A DNA stretch of 64,000 bases from Chryseobacterium taiwanense. Its GTDB lineage: Bacteria; Bacteroidota; Bacteroidia; Flavobacteriales; Weeksellaceae. The notes beneath the pieces were generated by a model that was not told where the DNA came from, searched no databases, and was given only the letters and a program-made list of their open reading frames with translations. Below, in pieces: positions 26,988 to 35,203 of the stretch (positions are counted from its first letter, which is position 1; the number at the start of each line of letters is the position of its first letter). The translations under genes and the position numbers were made by a program. The stretch is taken from NCBI RefSeq assembly GCF_000813825.1, contig NZ_JWTA01000015.1, positions 248,001 through 312,000 of the forward strand. The letters are read 5' to 3'.

Positions 26988-27177
26988 ATTAACTGCTAAA
27001 AAAACTGTAATCTCAAGCTTAATGCCGCTTTCGTTTATGACCATATATAGCTTTTGGGTATTGTATAAAAACTTAGATACTCCGAGTGACTGGAAATTTT
27101 ATTGTGGTGCCATAAGTTTTTTATTTTTTAGCTCCTTTTTGGGATTTGGAATATTCAAGACCTTTAAAAATCAATAA
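26977..27177 (+). CDS. Micro membrane protein 1 (66 aa)
   Basis: An unrecognised 66-residue protein with two membrane helices (VISSLMPLSFMTIYSFWVLY and FYCGAISFLFFSSFLGFGIF) and basic ends, likely inserting as a hairpin in the inner membrane. It heads a run of three such genes spaced 3 and 8 bases apart, behind a good promoter, which supports it being real. Function is unknown. Confidence 0.65.
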   Translation: MKNKLTAKKTVISSLMPLSFMTIYSFWVLYKNLDTPSDWKFYCGAISFLFFSSFLGFGIFKTFKNQ

Positions 27178-27180
27178 CCG

Positions 27181-27399
27181 ATGAAAAAAGAAAACATTTC
27201 TATTCTAGCATTTGCTGCTGTATTAATTATTGCTCTTGTACGTTTTTTAGATTCATCTGTTTATACCGCTCTTTTTTCAGATCATGAAAATGTAATACAG
27301 GAGTATATAAAAAAGTCAATATGGTGGGGAGTATTTTTTGGAGGAAGTATTGCTGCTATAATTGTTCTTTTAACAAAATCATTAAAAAAAACTAAATAA
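27181..27399 (+). CDS. Micro membrane protein 2 (72 aa)
   Basis: A 72-residue protein with two hydrophobic helices (ISILAFAAVLIIALVRFL and WWGVFFGGSIAAIIVLLT) joined by a short acidic loop, and a Lys-rich cytosolic end. It starts three bases after the previous stop. No family is recognised. The shared two-helix design of the neighbours suggests they work together or arose by duplication, though their sequences differ. Confidence 0.65.
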   Translation: MKKENISILAFAAVLIIALVRFLDSSVYTALFSDHENVIQEYIKKSIWWGVFFGGSIAAIIVLLTKSLKKTK

Positions 27400-27407
27400 T
27401 TATATAC

Positions 27408-27578
27408 ATGAAAAAACTATTGTTAATCACATTTTTCTTTTTTATCGCTTCATTAGGAATGAATTACTTTTTTTATTCTGATTATGAAATCAGTATGAAA
27501 GGCATTTTTGTATCGCTTTCGGGAAGCATTCTGTTTGGAGTACTGATGTCTTTTTTTATAAAGAAAAAGGAATCATAA
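27408..27578 (+). CDS. Micro membrane protein 3 (56 aa)
   Basis: A short frame, ATG at 27408 to TAA at 27576-27578, encodes 56 residues: MKKLLLITFFFFIASLGMNY, a short YSDYEIS linker and a second helix (IFVSLSGSILFGVLMSFF) with the end IKKKES. It starts eight bases after the previous stop. The topology copies that of the two preceding genes, supporting a three-gene set. Function is unknown. Confidence 0.6.
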   Translation: MKKLLLITFFFFIASLGMNYFFYSDYEISMKGIFVSLSGSILFGVLMSFFIKKKES

Positions 27579-27664
27579 ATGTCTTTATGAAAGAAGATTA
27601 ACTGTGAGATGGTTATTCTAAATTAAACACAAATCAATTATATAAACTAAAATCATGAAAACCC

Positions 27665-27701
27665 AATATACTCCTTAAATCAAATTAAGGAGTATATTAT
27701 T
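27665..27701. terminator. Bidirectional terminator overlapping the GH3 stop codon
   Basis: A 14-bp perfect stem AATATACTCCTTAA / TTAAGGAGTATATT, loop ATCAAA. It lies between the micro protein cluster and the leftward GH3 gene, whose stop codon sits at the stem edge. Confidence 0.75.
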
Positions 27702-29211
27702 TATTCATTTCCAGTAAAGGATCTATATATTCTCTGTCATTACTCAATCTAGGAACTTTATTTTGACCGCCAAGCTTACCTTTTGATTCCAGCCAGTTGT
27801 AAAATAAATTTGTTTTTGCGATATGTACGATTGGCCTTTTTAAGGTCATATTATTATATCTTTTAGCCTCGTAATCAGAATTTATAGATTTTAAATGCTG
27901 GTCAAAAATATCTACAAACTGATCTAAATTATCAGGTTGTTCACGAAACTCAAAGATCCATTCATGGGCTCCGCTTTCATTATTTTTCATAAAAACGGGT
28001 GCTCCTGTAAACTCTGTGATCTTGGCGCTGGTGAGTTCACAAGCTTTGGTCAATGCAGATTCTACATTGGTGATCATAAGTTCTTCACCAAAAGCATTGA
28101 TATAATGTTTTGTTCTTCCTGTAATTTTTATTCTGAAAGGATTGATCGAAGTAAATACGACGGTATCTCCAATCAGATATCTCCATAAGCCACCATTGGT
28201 GGTAATAACCATAGCATAGTTTTTTCCTACTTCTACGTCTTCAAGGCTTACGACTTTAGGATTTGAGAAATGAAACTCATCCATAGGGATAAATTCATAG
28301 AAAATACCATAATCAAGCATAAGTAGCATTTCATCACTATTAGGCTTATCCTGAATCCCAAAGAACCCTTCAGAAGCATTATAAATCTCATAATAGTTAA
28401 TGTTCTTGCCTATAATCTGCTTGAACTGTTCTTTATAAGGCTTAAAGCTGATCCCTCCATGGAAAAATACTTCAAGATTCGGCCACAATTCGGAAATACT
28501 GCTGACCTCAGTTTCTTTTACAACTCTCTGCAAAAGGACCATCATCCAGCTCGGAACTCCTAAAATACTTCCTACATCTTCATTTTTAACTTCAGAAGTG
28601 ATGGCTCTAAGCTTACTTTCCCATTCACCCATCAAAGAAACCTTTTTACTTGGGGTGGTGGTTATTTCTACCCAAAACGGAAGATTATCAATTAAAATAG
28701 CCGATAAGTCGCCAAATTTTGTGTTAAAATCAGCGTATAATTCTGAACTTCCTCCTAAACGTAAGTTTTTATAATTGAAAAGCTGATTTTCTGGATGATT
28801 ATTGGCATAAATAGAAACCATGTCCTTTCCCGCCTTCATGTGGCAATATTCCAAACTTTCATCAGAAATAGGGATGAATTTGCTTTTAGCATTGGTTGTT
28901 CCGGATGATTTGGCAAAATATTTAATATATCCGGGCCAACTTACATCTTTTTGCCCTTGTCTTGCCTTTTCAATATAAGGTTCAAAATCTTCATACGTAA
29001 CAATCGGAACTTTATTTTTAAAATCCTGATAGCTTGATATGGAGTTGAACCCATACTTTTTACCATATTCAGTATCTTCAGCATGAAACAATTGAGAAAA
29101 AAGAATACCCTTCTGAGTCTCAATAGGATGATTCATGAAATTTTGAATCTGATCCATCCTTTGGCGGATGAACCAGTTGACTACAGTATTGAATAATGCC
29201 TTTGTTGCCAT
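27697..29211 (-). CDS. GH3 auxin-responsive promoter family acyl-adenylating protein
   Basis: The 504-residue protein has the GH3 fold of the ANL adenylating superfamily: phosphate loop YFAKSSGTTNAKSKFIP (SSGTT at 102-106), the middle motif YEIYNASEGFFGIQD (acid-binding loop) and the GLWRYLIGDTV segment ahead of the mobile C-terminal domain. Plant members conjugate amino acids to hormones; bacterial members are common in Bacteroidota but their acyl substrate is mostly unknown. It appears to be a single-gene unit on the minus strand. Confidence 0.9.
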   Translation of the reverse strand: MATKALFNTVVNWFIRQRMDQIQNFMNHPIETQKGILFSQLFHAEDTEYGKKYGFNSISSYQDFKNKVPIVTYEDFEPYIEKARQGQKDVSWPGYIKYFAKSSGTTNAKSKFIPISDESLEYCHMKAGKDMVSIYANNHPENQLFNYKNLRLGGSSELYADFNTKFGDLSAILIDNLPFWVEITTTPSKKVSLMGEWESKLRAITSEVKNEDVGSILGVPSWMMVLLQRVVKETEVSSISELWPNLEVFFHGGISFKPYKEQFKQIIGKNINYYEIYNASEGFFGIQDKPNSDEMLLMLDYGIFYEFIPMDEFHFSNPKVVSLEDVEVGKNYAMVITTNGGLWRYLIGDTVVFTSINPFRIKITGRTKHYINAFGEELMITNVESALTKACELTSAKITEFTGAPVFMKNNESGAHEWIFEFREQPDNLDQFVDIFDQHLKSINSDYEAKRYNNMTLKRPIVHIAKTNLFYNWLESKGKLGGQNKVPRLSNDREYIDPLLEMNK

Positions 29212-29267
29212 TCCAACAAATATAATGATATTTGGATTTCCTAAAAATTTTTTAAGATGATAAATAA

Positions 29268-29296
29268 AAAAACCGTTACAAATTTTGTAACGGTTT
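29268..29296 (-). terminator. Intrinsic terminator after the bacilliredoxin gene
   Basis: AAACCGTTACAAA pairs with TTTGTAACGGTTT; read leftward it is followed by TTTTTTATTTATC. Confidence 0.88.
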
Positions 29297-29317
29297 GATA
29301 TATAAGTTTATTGTTTC

Positions 29318-29728
29318 TTAGCAATACTCGTCGTAAGCAGCCTGAAGGTTTGCAGCAATTGCTCCTGCAGGGTTTCCTTCAATGTGGTGTCTTTCCAGCA
29401 TATGAACCAATTCTCCGTCTTTAAATAAGGCTACGCAAGGTGAGCTTGGAGGGAATGGAGCTAAGTGTTTTCTAGCCTCTGCTACTGCTTCTGTATCGAA
29501 ACCAGCAAAAACTGTTGTTAAATGATCAGGCTTTTTCTCTCCTGTCAAAGAATATACTACTCCCGGTCTTGCAGCTCCTGCAGCACATCCGCAAACAGAA
29601 TTGATCACCAATAGTGTTGTTCCTGATTGTTTTAATGCTTCCTCTACCTGAGTTGGAGTTGTTAAATCTTCGAAGCCTTTATCTGTAAGTTCAGCCTTCA
29701 TAGGCATTACTAAATCTGTTGGATACAT
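29318..29728 (-). CDS. BrxA/BrxB family bacilliredoxin
   Basis: The 136-residue thioredoxin-fold protein carries the CGC active site (Cys46-Gly-Cys48 in NSVCGCAAGAARPG) of the YphP/YqiW family. In Firmicutes these remove bacillithiol from modified proteins; many Bacteroidota also make bacillithiol. So a role in thiol redox repair is likely but not shown here. It is a single gene with its own promoter element and terminator. Confidence 0.92.
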   Translation of the reverse strand: MYPTDLVMPMKAELTDKGFEDLTTPTQVEEALKQSGTTLLVINSVCGCAAGAARPGVVYSLTGEKKPDHLTTVFAGFDTEAVAEARKHLAPFPPSSPCVALFKDGELVHMLERHHIEGNPAGAIAANLQAAYDEYC

Positions 29729-29751
29729 TTTTTGTTTTTTATAATTCTATG

Positions 29752-29759
29752 CAAATTTA
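29752..29759 (-). promoter_or_regulatory. -7 promoter element of the bacilliredoxin gene
   Basis: Read leftward the bases are TAAATTTG, matching TAnnTTTG, 23 bases before the ATG. Confidence 0.5.
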
Positions 29760-30071
29760 CAACATTTCTAAATGTTTCATTAATTTATAATAACTATCAT
29801 TCAATTTATTAAACAAAATAGTTGTTCAATCTAGGATATCAAAACTATAATAAATTTCATTAATGTTTGATTTATATATGTTAATATTGAAAAATATTTA
29901 TTAATTTTGAAAAGATTCTAAAAACAAGCTTCCATGAAAAAAAACTTATAATTATAATATAAGAATTATTATCAGTATAAACTACTGATTGATAGTGTAA
30001 TTCCCTCACCTTTGTTTTATCCGTACCAATGTTTTTAGAATTAACATCGGATTTTAATAAAGGACTATAAT
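29760..30071. other. Gene-free AT-rich stretch
   Basis: I see no convincing gene. An antisense frame of 89 codons at 29881-30150 crosses both downstream hairpins and is not credible. The region could hold a short rightward transcript that ends at the hairpin at 30073. Confidence 0.4.
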
Positions 30072-30072
30072 A

Positions 30073-30105
30073 AAAACCTGAAACAATTTGTTTCAGGTTT
30101 TTTAA
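30073..30105 (+). terminator. Strong intrinsic terminator without an assigned gene
   Basis: A 12-bp stem AAAACCTGAAAC / GTTTCAGGTTTT, loop AATT plus flanks, followed by TTTTAATTTTT on the plus strand. No rightward gene precedes it within 340 bases, so it may end an unannotated small RNA. Confidence 0.65.
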
Positions 30106-30135
30106 TTTTTGAAATATTATTTTTATAAATAAAAT

Positions 30136-30168
30136 GAAGCCCGGAACCATGGTTCCGGGCTTCTTTAA
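30136..30168. terminator. Perfect 28-bp palindrome, terminator-like
   Basis: GAAGCCCGGAACCATGGTTC and the rest to 30163 form a perfect inverted repeat with no spacer (14-bp arms), followed by TTTAATC. GC content is far above the surroundings. It could end transcription on either strand or be a protein site. Confidence 0.6.
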
Positions 30169-30269
30169 TCAAATCGATATGCAAAGGTTGAATATCCTAA
30201 AAAATAGAATTAATACACTATAATTGATGGATGATGATCAAACATCGACTATAATTTATCAATCCTGCT

Positions 30270-30716
30270 TTATGAAAGTAGCTTTTTAGCCATCTCGGAA
30301 ATACTTTTCCCGTCAGATTTTCCGGCTAATGTCTTTGATGCTACTCCCATTACCTTTCCTAAATCTTTTACAGATTCAGCGCCGGTTTCAGCGATAATGT
30401 TTTTCATTTCTGCTTCAAGCTCTTCTGCCGAAAGCTGTTTGGGTAAGAATTGCTCAATAATTTTCATCTGAGCTTCTTCTACTTCTGCCAAGTCATTTCT
30501 TCCTTGAGCTGTAAATTGATCGTAAGAATCTTTACGTTGTTTTACCATTCTCTGAAGAATAGCAATTTCTTGTTCTGCCGTAACTTCTACTCCTATAGCT
30601 TCTGTTTTTAGCAGTAATATTTGAGATTTTACAGCACGAAGAGAATCTAAAGCCACTCTGTCTTTAGCTCTCATTGCTGTTTTTATAGCTTCGCTGATTG
30701 TATTTTCTAAACTCAT
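30270..30716 (-). CDS. GatB/YqeY domain protein
   Basis: The 148-residue protein is a stand-alone YqeY domain: an N-terminal helical half (ISEAIKTAMRAKDRVALDSLRAVKSQI) and a C-terminal UBA-like tail (KDLGKVMGVASKTLAGKSDGK) similar to the tail of the GatB amidotransferase subunit, which binds tRNA. Its exact role is unsettled. It is read just after ftsZ, a neighbourhood I recall as recurrent in Bacteroidota, and could be co-transcribed with the division cluster through a hairpin-rich gap. Confidence 0.9.
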   Translation of the reverse strand: MSLENTISEAIKTAMRAKDRVALDSLRAVKSQILLLKTEAIGVEVTAEQEIAILQRMVKQRKDSYDQFTAQGRNDLAEVEEAQMKIIEQFLPKQLSAEELEAEMKNIIAETGAESVKDLGKVMGVASKTLAGKSDGKSISEMAKKLLS

Positions 30717-30720
30717 ATTG

Positions 30721-30808
30721 TTAATTTGAAAATTTGAAAATGGAGTAATTTGAAAATAGAATAATTGCTAATGAATTATAATTTTCAAATTCCCACATTC
30801 TCAAATTA
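30721..30808. repeat. Degenerate inverted repeat of TTTGAAAAT words (ftsZ-yqeY gap)
   Basis: The left arm repeats AATTTGAAAAT three times; the reverse complement of the right arm reads TTAATTTGAGAATGTGGGAA then TTTGAAAAT, matching the left arm over nearly its full length after an 8-base insertion. It fills the gap between ftsZ and yqeY. Confidence 0.75.
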
Positions 30809-30811
30809 AAT

Positions 30812-32695
30812 TTAGTCTACATCTTTATTTAAAAATCTGTTTTCTCTGACCTGCATATTTCCGTTATTGTCGGAAAGATAAGTGTTGATGTTCTGATCAG
30901 AGGCATTGGTTCCTTCAATAGAAATATTTTTTCTTTTGAAAGCCGGAACAGATTCGAATTCGCTTGAGCTATCAAAACTTTGATAACGGGAGTTGAATTC
31001 TTTTAATTTATTTCTTCTTTCAATCACTCTGTCCTGATCAATTGTTTTATTCACAAAGGTGAACTCTTCTTCTGCAGGTTTTGGAGTTTCGATTTCTGTT
31101 TTAATTTCTTCTTTGGGCAAATAGAATGTTTCAACTTTTGGAGCTGTTTCTTCAACGACAACATTTGTTGGAGTCTGGAAATCTGTTTTTGGCTGTCCAA
31201 AATCTATTTTAGGCTCATTTGCAGGCTCGTTTACAAAGAAACTAAACTCAACAGGTTTTGATTCTGAAAAAGAGTTGCTAAAAGAATCTTTCGTAGGTTC
31301 ATCTTTTTTCTCGAAATCAAAAGAAAAAGACTGGATTTCCAAATCATTTGGATCTTCTCCTTCTTCTTCGTCTGAAGAGAACAAGCTGAATGATTCTTCT
31401 TCCTGCAATTCTTCGTTTCTCCAAGCTTGAGTAGGTGTATTTACCGTATCTTCTTCTCTATCAGAGAATTTTATTTCAGTTTTTATTTCTTCCTCCTCAA
31501 TAATCATTTTTTTTTCAGTATGCGAAGATCCGAACTGTGGAGTATTGTTGTCTTCGTCATCTAATCTGAAAAGGTTTTTGCCTCCGAAATTGTAATCTTG
31601 CTCTGGAGCAGATTTTCTTTCTTCTCTTGTTTTAAAAGGTGATTCTTTTGGAGCATCAAAACTGTCATTTAAGCTAATTTTGATTTTTTCCGTAGGTCCT
31701 GCGAATTTTTTATCATCGTTTGAGAAACCTGTTGCGATAACAAGAACACTTACTGCATCTCCTAGTTCTTCATCTGCTCCAACTCCGAAAATAATATCAG
31801 CAGTATGTCCTGCTTCTTTCTGGATGTGGTCCATGATGATCCCGATTTCGTCCATGGTTACTTCTTCAGCACCGCTTCTGATCAGTAATAGTACATTTTT
31901 AGCACCAGTAATTTTGTTGTCGTTCAACAATGGAGAGTCAAGCGCTTTTCTTACTGCTTCTTCTGCTTTATTTTCACCTGAAGCTGTTCCAGTAGACATC
32001 AATGCCGTCCCGGAATTTTGAAGCACAGATTTAGCATCTCTAAAGTCAATGTTTACATCAAAATAACCCGTAATAACTTCTGCCATTCCTTTTGCAGCAT
32101 TTGTTAAAACTTCATCGGCTTTTGAGAACCCTTGCTTGAATCCAAGGTTCCCGAATTGTTGTCTTAATTTATCGTTGTTGATGACAATTAATGAGTCAAC
32201 ATTATTTCTTAATTTATCAAGTCCGGTTTCGGCTTGTTCTAATCTTCTTTTACCTTCAAAGCTGAAAGGAACGGTAACAATTCCTACGGTAAGGATTCCC
32301 ATATCTTTTGCTACTTTAGCAATAACAGGAGCAGCGCCGGTTCCTGTTCCACCACCCATTCCGGCAGTAATGAATACCATTTTGGTATTTTGTCCCATTG
32401 CCGCTTTGATGTCTTCAATGCTTTCGATAGCCGATTTTTCGCCTACTTCAGGATCTGCTCCTGCACCAAGACCTTCAGTGATGGTTGTTCCCAACTGTAC
32501 TTTGTTGGCAACCGGGTTATTGTCTAATGTCTGAGCATCTGTATTACATATCACGAAATCTACTCCGTGAATTCCTTTTTCGTACATGTGTTTCAGTGCG
32601 TTGTTTCCACCGCCACCTACACCGATTACTTTGATGATCGATGAATTTCCTTTTGGTAAATCAAATGAAAATCCTTGTGTACCTATATTTTCCAT
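30812..32695 (-). CDS. ftsZ: Cell division GTPase FtsZ
   Basis: The 627-residue tubulin homologue polymerises into the Z ring. The signature GGGTGTG lies at 114-120, with the GVGGGGNNALKHM nucleotide loop at 25-37 and the catalytic NxDxxD-type loop (NIDFRDAKSVL). After the GTPase core (to about 330) comes an unusually long acidic linker of roughly 240 residues, then VPAFKRKNI (583-591), which fits the conserved C-terminal peptide that binds FtsA, then a further 36 residues. I start it at MENIGTQGFSFDLP; a longer frame upstream would add 22 residues of repeat-derived sequence. Confidence 0.97.
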   Translation of the reverse strand: MENIGTQGFSFDLPKGNSSIIKVIGVGGGGNNALKHMYEKGIHGVDFVICNTDAQTLDNNPVANKVQLGTTITEGLGAGADPEVGEKSAIESIEDIKAAMGQNTKMVFITAGMGGGTGTGAAPVIAKVAKDMGILTVGIVTVPFSFEGKRRLEQAETGLDKLRNNVDSLIVINNDKLRQQFGNLGFKQGFSKADEVLTNAAKGMAEVITGYFDVNIDFRDAKSVLQNSGTALMSTGTASGENKAEEAVRKALDSPLLNDNKITGAKNVLLLIRSGAEEVTMDEIGIIMDHIQKEAGHTADIIFGVGADEELGDAVSVLVIATGFSNDDKKFAGPTEKIKISLNDSFDAPKESPFKTREERKSAPEQDYNFGGKNLFRLDDEDNNTPQFGSSHTEKKMIIEEEEIKTEIKFSDREEDTVNTPTQAWRNEELQEEESFSLFSSDEEEGEDPNDLEIQSFSFDFEKKDEPTKDSFSNSFSESKPVEFSFFVNEPANEPKIDFGQPKTDFQTPTNVVVEETAPKVETFYLPKEEIKTEIETPKPAEEEFTFVNKTIDQDRVIERRNKLKEFNSRYQSFDSSSEFESVPAFKRKNISIEGTNASDQNINTYLSDNNGNMQVRENRFLNKDVD

Positions 32696-32715
32696 AACTG
32701 TTCTTTTAATAGTTG

Positions 32716-32772
32716 ATAATTGATGAGTGATAATTACAGGTAAATCATTACTTTTTATCACCTACCATTTAT
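32716..32772. repeat. Degenerate inverted repeat of GATAATTGATG words (ftsA-ftsZ gap)
   Basis: Left arm ATAATTGATGAGTGATAATT resembles the reverse complement of the right arm, ATAAATGGTAGGTGATAAAA. The element occupies nearly the whole gap between ftsA and ftsZ. Confidence 0.6.
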
Positions 32773-32776
32773 ATTT

Positions 32777-34168
32777 TTACTCTACTTCCTCGAAGAATTT
32801 TTTTACTTTTTCCATAAGCGACTGGCCGAAAGTCAGTTTTGCCGCTCTTTTGCTTTCGCTCTGCTGATTGGCAACTTCTTGCTGCTGAACGGTTTCAATG
32901 GGTTGAACAGGTTGTTGTACTGTTTCCATTGGAGCCGCAACTGTTTCGGTTTTAGCTTGAGGCTGCTCTACAACGGGTTCTTCTTCTACAATAATAATCT
33001 TTTTATCTCTAATTTTTAAACTTTCCATTAATAATCCAATAGAAGTTGCAAATTCAGGTCCTTTAAGATATTGATTTTTATCGTTCGCAATATATTCATT
33101 TGCAAAACCGATTCTGCTGTCGAAGCCTGTTGTATAGTTAGCCAGCTGACGGAGATGTTTCAGATTTGAACCACCACCAGTCAAGACAATTCCTGCAATC
33201 AGTTTTTTCTTTTGTTCGAAAGCACCGTAAGCTTTTAATTCAGTGTTTACCATTTCCAAAATTTCTTCAACTCTTGCATTGATGATCTGTGCCAGAGTTT
33301 TTAATGAAATCTCTTTATCCGGTCTTCCATGAAGTCCAGGAATGGTAACGTATGTGCTGTCTTTTTCCAATTCAGGAACTGCAGAACCGAACTTAACCTT
33401 TAATTGCTCGGCATGCTTTTCAATAATTGAACAGCCCTCTTTTATGTCTTCTGTAATAATTCCTCCTCCGTAAGGAATGACGCAGGTATGACGAATGATA
33501 TTGTCTTTAAATATAGCAATATCCGTTGTTCCACCACCGATATCTACGATAGCTACTCCTGCTTCTTTTTCTTCTTTTGTAAGAACAGCTTCTGAGGATG
33601 CTAAAGGCTCCAAAGTAAGTGCTTCCATCTCTAATCCGGCTTCACGGACGCATCTTGCAATGTTTCGGATGCTTCCCATTTGCCCGACTACAACGTGGAA
33701 ATTGGCCTCTAAACGTTTCCCGTGCATTCCGACAGGTTCTTGAATTTCACCTTCGGAATCTACTTTATATTCTTGGGGAAGTACATGGATAATTTCTTCA
33801 CCAGGAAGCATTACCAGTTTTTTCACCTGGTCTTTCAATGCTTCAATGTCGTCATCTGTAATGAATTTATCCGGATGTTCACGCATAATATAATCGGAGT
33901 GCTGCAGAGAACGGATGTGTTTCCCTGCAATTCCCACCGTTACTTTACGGATAGGAACTCCAGCGCTGGACTGTGCTTCAGAAACAGCAGCTTTGATTGA
34001 ATTAATGGTCTGCGAAATATTATTCACAATACCTTTGTGAACACCAAGACTCTTAGCCTTCCCTACACCGAGAACTTCTATTTTCCCGTGTGCATTCCTC
34101 CTTCCGACAATGGCGACAATCTTCGTTGTCCCAATGTCCAGACCTACTGAATACTCTTGATTTTCCAT
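32777..34168 (-). CDS. ftsA: Cell division protein FtsA
   Basis: The 463-residue actin-like protein has the phosphate-1 motif VGLDIGTTKIVAIVG near the start, the FtsA-specific 1C domain (VTVGIAGKHIRSLQH), phosphate-2 VAIVDIGGGTTDIAIF and adenosine motif VLTGGGSNLKHL. The C-terminus holds a Gln/Val/Pro-rich linker and an amphipathic helix (GQSLMEKVKKFFEEVE) that anchors it to the membrane. It tethers FtsZ filaments and recruits later divisome proteins. It lies between ftsQ and ftsZ as usual. Confidence 0.97.
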   Translation of the reverse strand: MENQEYSVGLDIGTTKIVAIVGRRNAHGKIEVLGVGKAKSLGVHKGIVNNISQTINSIKAAVSEAQSSAGVPIRKVTVGIAGKHIRSLQHSDYIMREHPDKFITDDDIEALKDQVKKLVMLPGEEIIHVLPQEYKVDSEGEIQEPVGMHGKRLEANFHVVVGQMGSIRNIARCVREAGLEMEALTLEPLASSEAVLTKEEKEAGVAIVDIGGGTTDIAIFKDNIIRHTCVIPYGGGIITEDIKEGCSIIEKHAEQLKVKFGSAVPELEKDSTYVTIPGLHGRPDKEISLKTLAQIINARVEEILEMVNTELKAYGAFEQKKKLIAGIVLTGGGSNLKHLRQLANYTTGFDSRIGFANEYIANDKNQYLKGPEFATSIGLLMESLKIRDKKIIIVEEEPVVEQPQAKTETVAAPMETVQQPVQPIETVQQQEVANQQSESKRAAKLTFGQSLMEKVKKFFEEVE

Positions 34169-34190
34169 TTGTTTATATCGATTTGATTTT

Positions 34191-35147
34191 TTACTCTATT
34201 TTAACTTTTGCTTTAGGCTTTGTAGCCGCTGCTTTTTTCTCTGTTTTCTTCGCTTCCTTTGGCTTGCTGGATGCTTTTGGTTTTGAAGAAGTGGAGCTCG
34301 GTTTCTTTACTGCCGCCGTTTTGGGAAGAACTTCTACTGTTTTCCTGACAGAAGACGGGGTAGTTGAGGCTTTTGCCAATTCTTTGTTTCCTACATTCAG
34401 AATACTGTCATTTTCTTTAAAATAAGGATTCAAAGTGGTGACAATCTGATTCTGATATTTTACAGAAACCTTACTGTATTTCTGAGGATCCTGATACACC
34501 AGATATTTTTCTACGAAGGCCTTAAATCCTTTTACTTTAAATTCAATATTGTCTAAGTCCCCAATTTCTACTTTATAATTTCCTTCACTGGTCAAAAGGT
34601 TGTAACTTCCTTTATGGTCTTTTGAAATTCCGATGAAATATTTTTTACTGAAATCGTCTTTATCAATTTTTTCAACCAGTTCAGCGAGCTTTTGATATTC
34701 ATTTTTTTGTACATCTCCGGTTACCAGCATACAAGGATGAGAATAGGTCTTTGAAATTGGAAATTCAGTTCCTTTTTCGTCTACATAAAAATCTCTTCCT
34801 TCTTTATTTAATCTGAAAATAGGTACTCTTTGCTTGATGTCTAAGTTTAATTTCCCATTTAAGTTTAAATAAACATTGGCACTGTCAACAGCCGGAAGAT
34901 TATTAATTTTCTTTTCCAGTGCCGGAATATTCAGATCACCAACTTTCCCTGAAGGATTTTCTTTTTTTACGATTTCACGGATATCTTTTTCATCAATGAA
35001 ATACACCGGAGTTTTTTCATTCATTTTTACAGAAATTTTATTGTCCGTAATCTTCTGACCGCTGAATTTCTTCAAAGAGAAACTCAACAGGAATCCTAGA
35101 ATGATTACTGTGATGGCAATTTTTAATATTCTGTATTTATTTTTCAT
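34191..35147 (-). CDS. ftsQ: Cell division protein FtsQ
   Basis: The 318-residue bitopic protein has one membrane helix (10-25, IAITVIILGFLLSFSL), a POTRA-like domain (about 45-110) and a beta domain, as in FtsQ/DivIB. The position between murC and ftsA supports the call. The C-terminal 60 residues are an unusual Lys/Ala/Pro/Ser-rich tail (SSTSSKPKASSKPKEAKKTE and beyond), which could contact the wall or nucleic acid. The family is recognised mainly from layout and context, as sequence conservation is low. Confidence 0.85.
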   Translation of the reverse strand: MKNKYRILKIAITVIILGFLLSFSLKKFSGQKITDNKISVKMNEKTPVYFIDEKDIREIVKKENPSGKVGDLNIPALEKKINNLPAVDSANVYLNLNGKLNLDIKQRVPIFRLNKEGRDFYVDEKGTEFPISKTYSHPCMLVTGDVQKNEYQKLAELVEKIDKDDFSKKYFIGISKDHKGSYNLLTSEGNYKVEIGDLDNIEFKVKGFKAFVEKYLVYQDPQKYSKVSVKYQNQIVTTLNPYFKENDSILNVGNKELAKASTTPSSVRKTVEVLPKTAAVKKPSSTSSKPKASSKPKEAKKTEKKAAATKPKAKVKIE

Positions 35148-35203
35148 AAATGAGTTTCGGGTTCTATGTTTTCTGTTCCGAGTTTTAATTTTCTTTAATT
35201 AAT

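Noticed and set aside
29881-30150. Minus-strand frame of 89 codons in the gap before yqeY
   Set aside because: It crosses two strong hairpins, has low-complexity AT-driven composition and no plausible start context.
32696-32761. 22-residue longer start of FtsZ
   Set aside because: The extension is translated inverted-repeat DNA; the ATG at 32695 gives the conserved FtsZ start.
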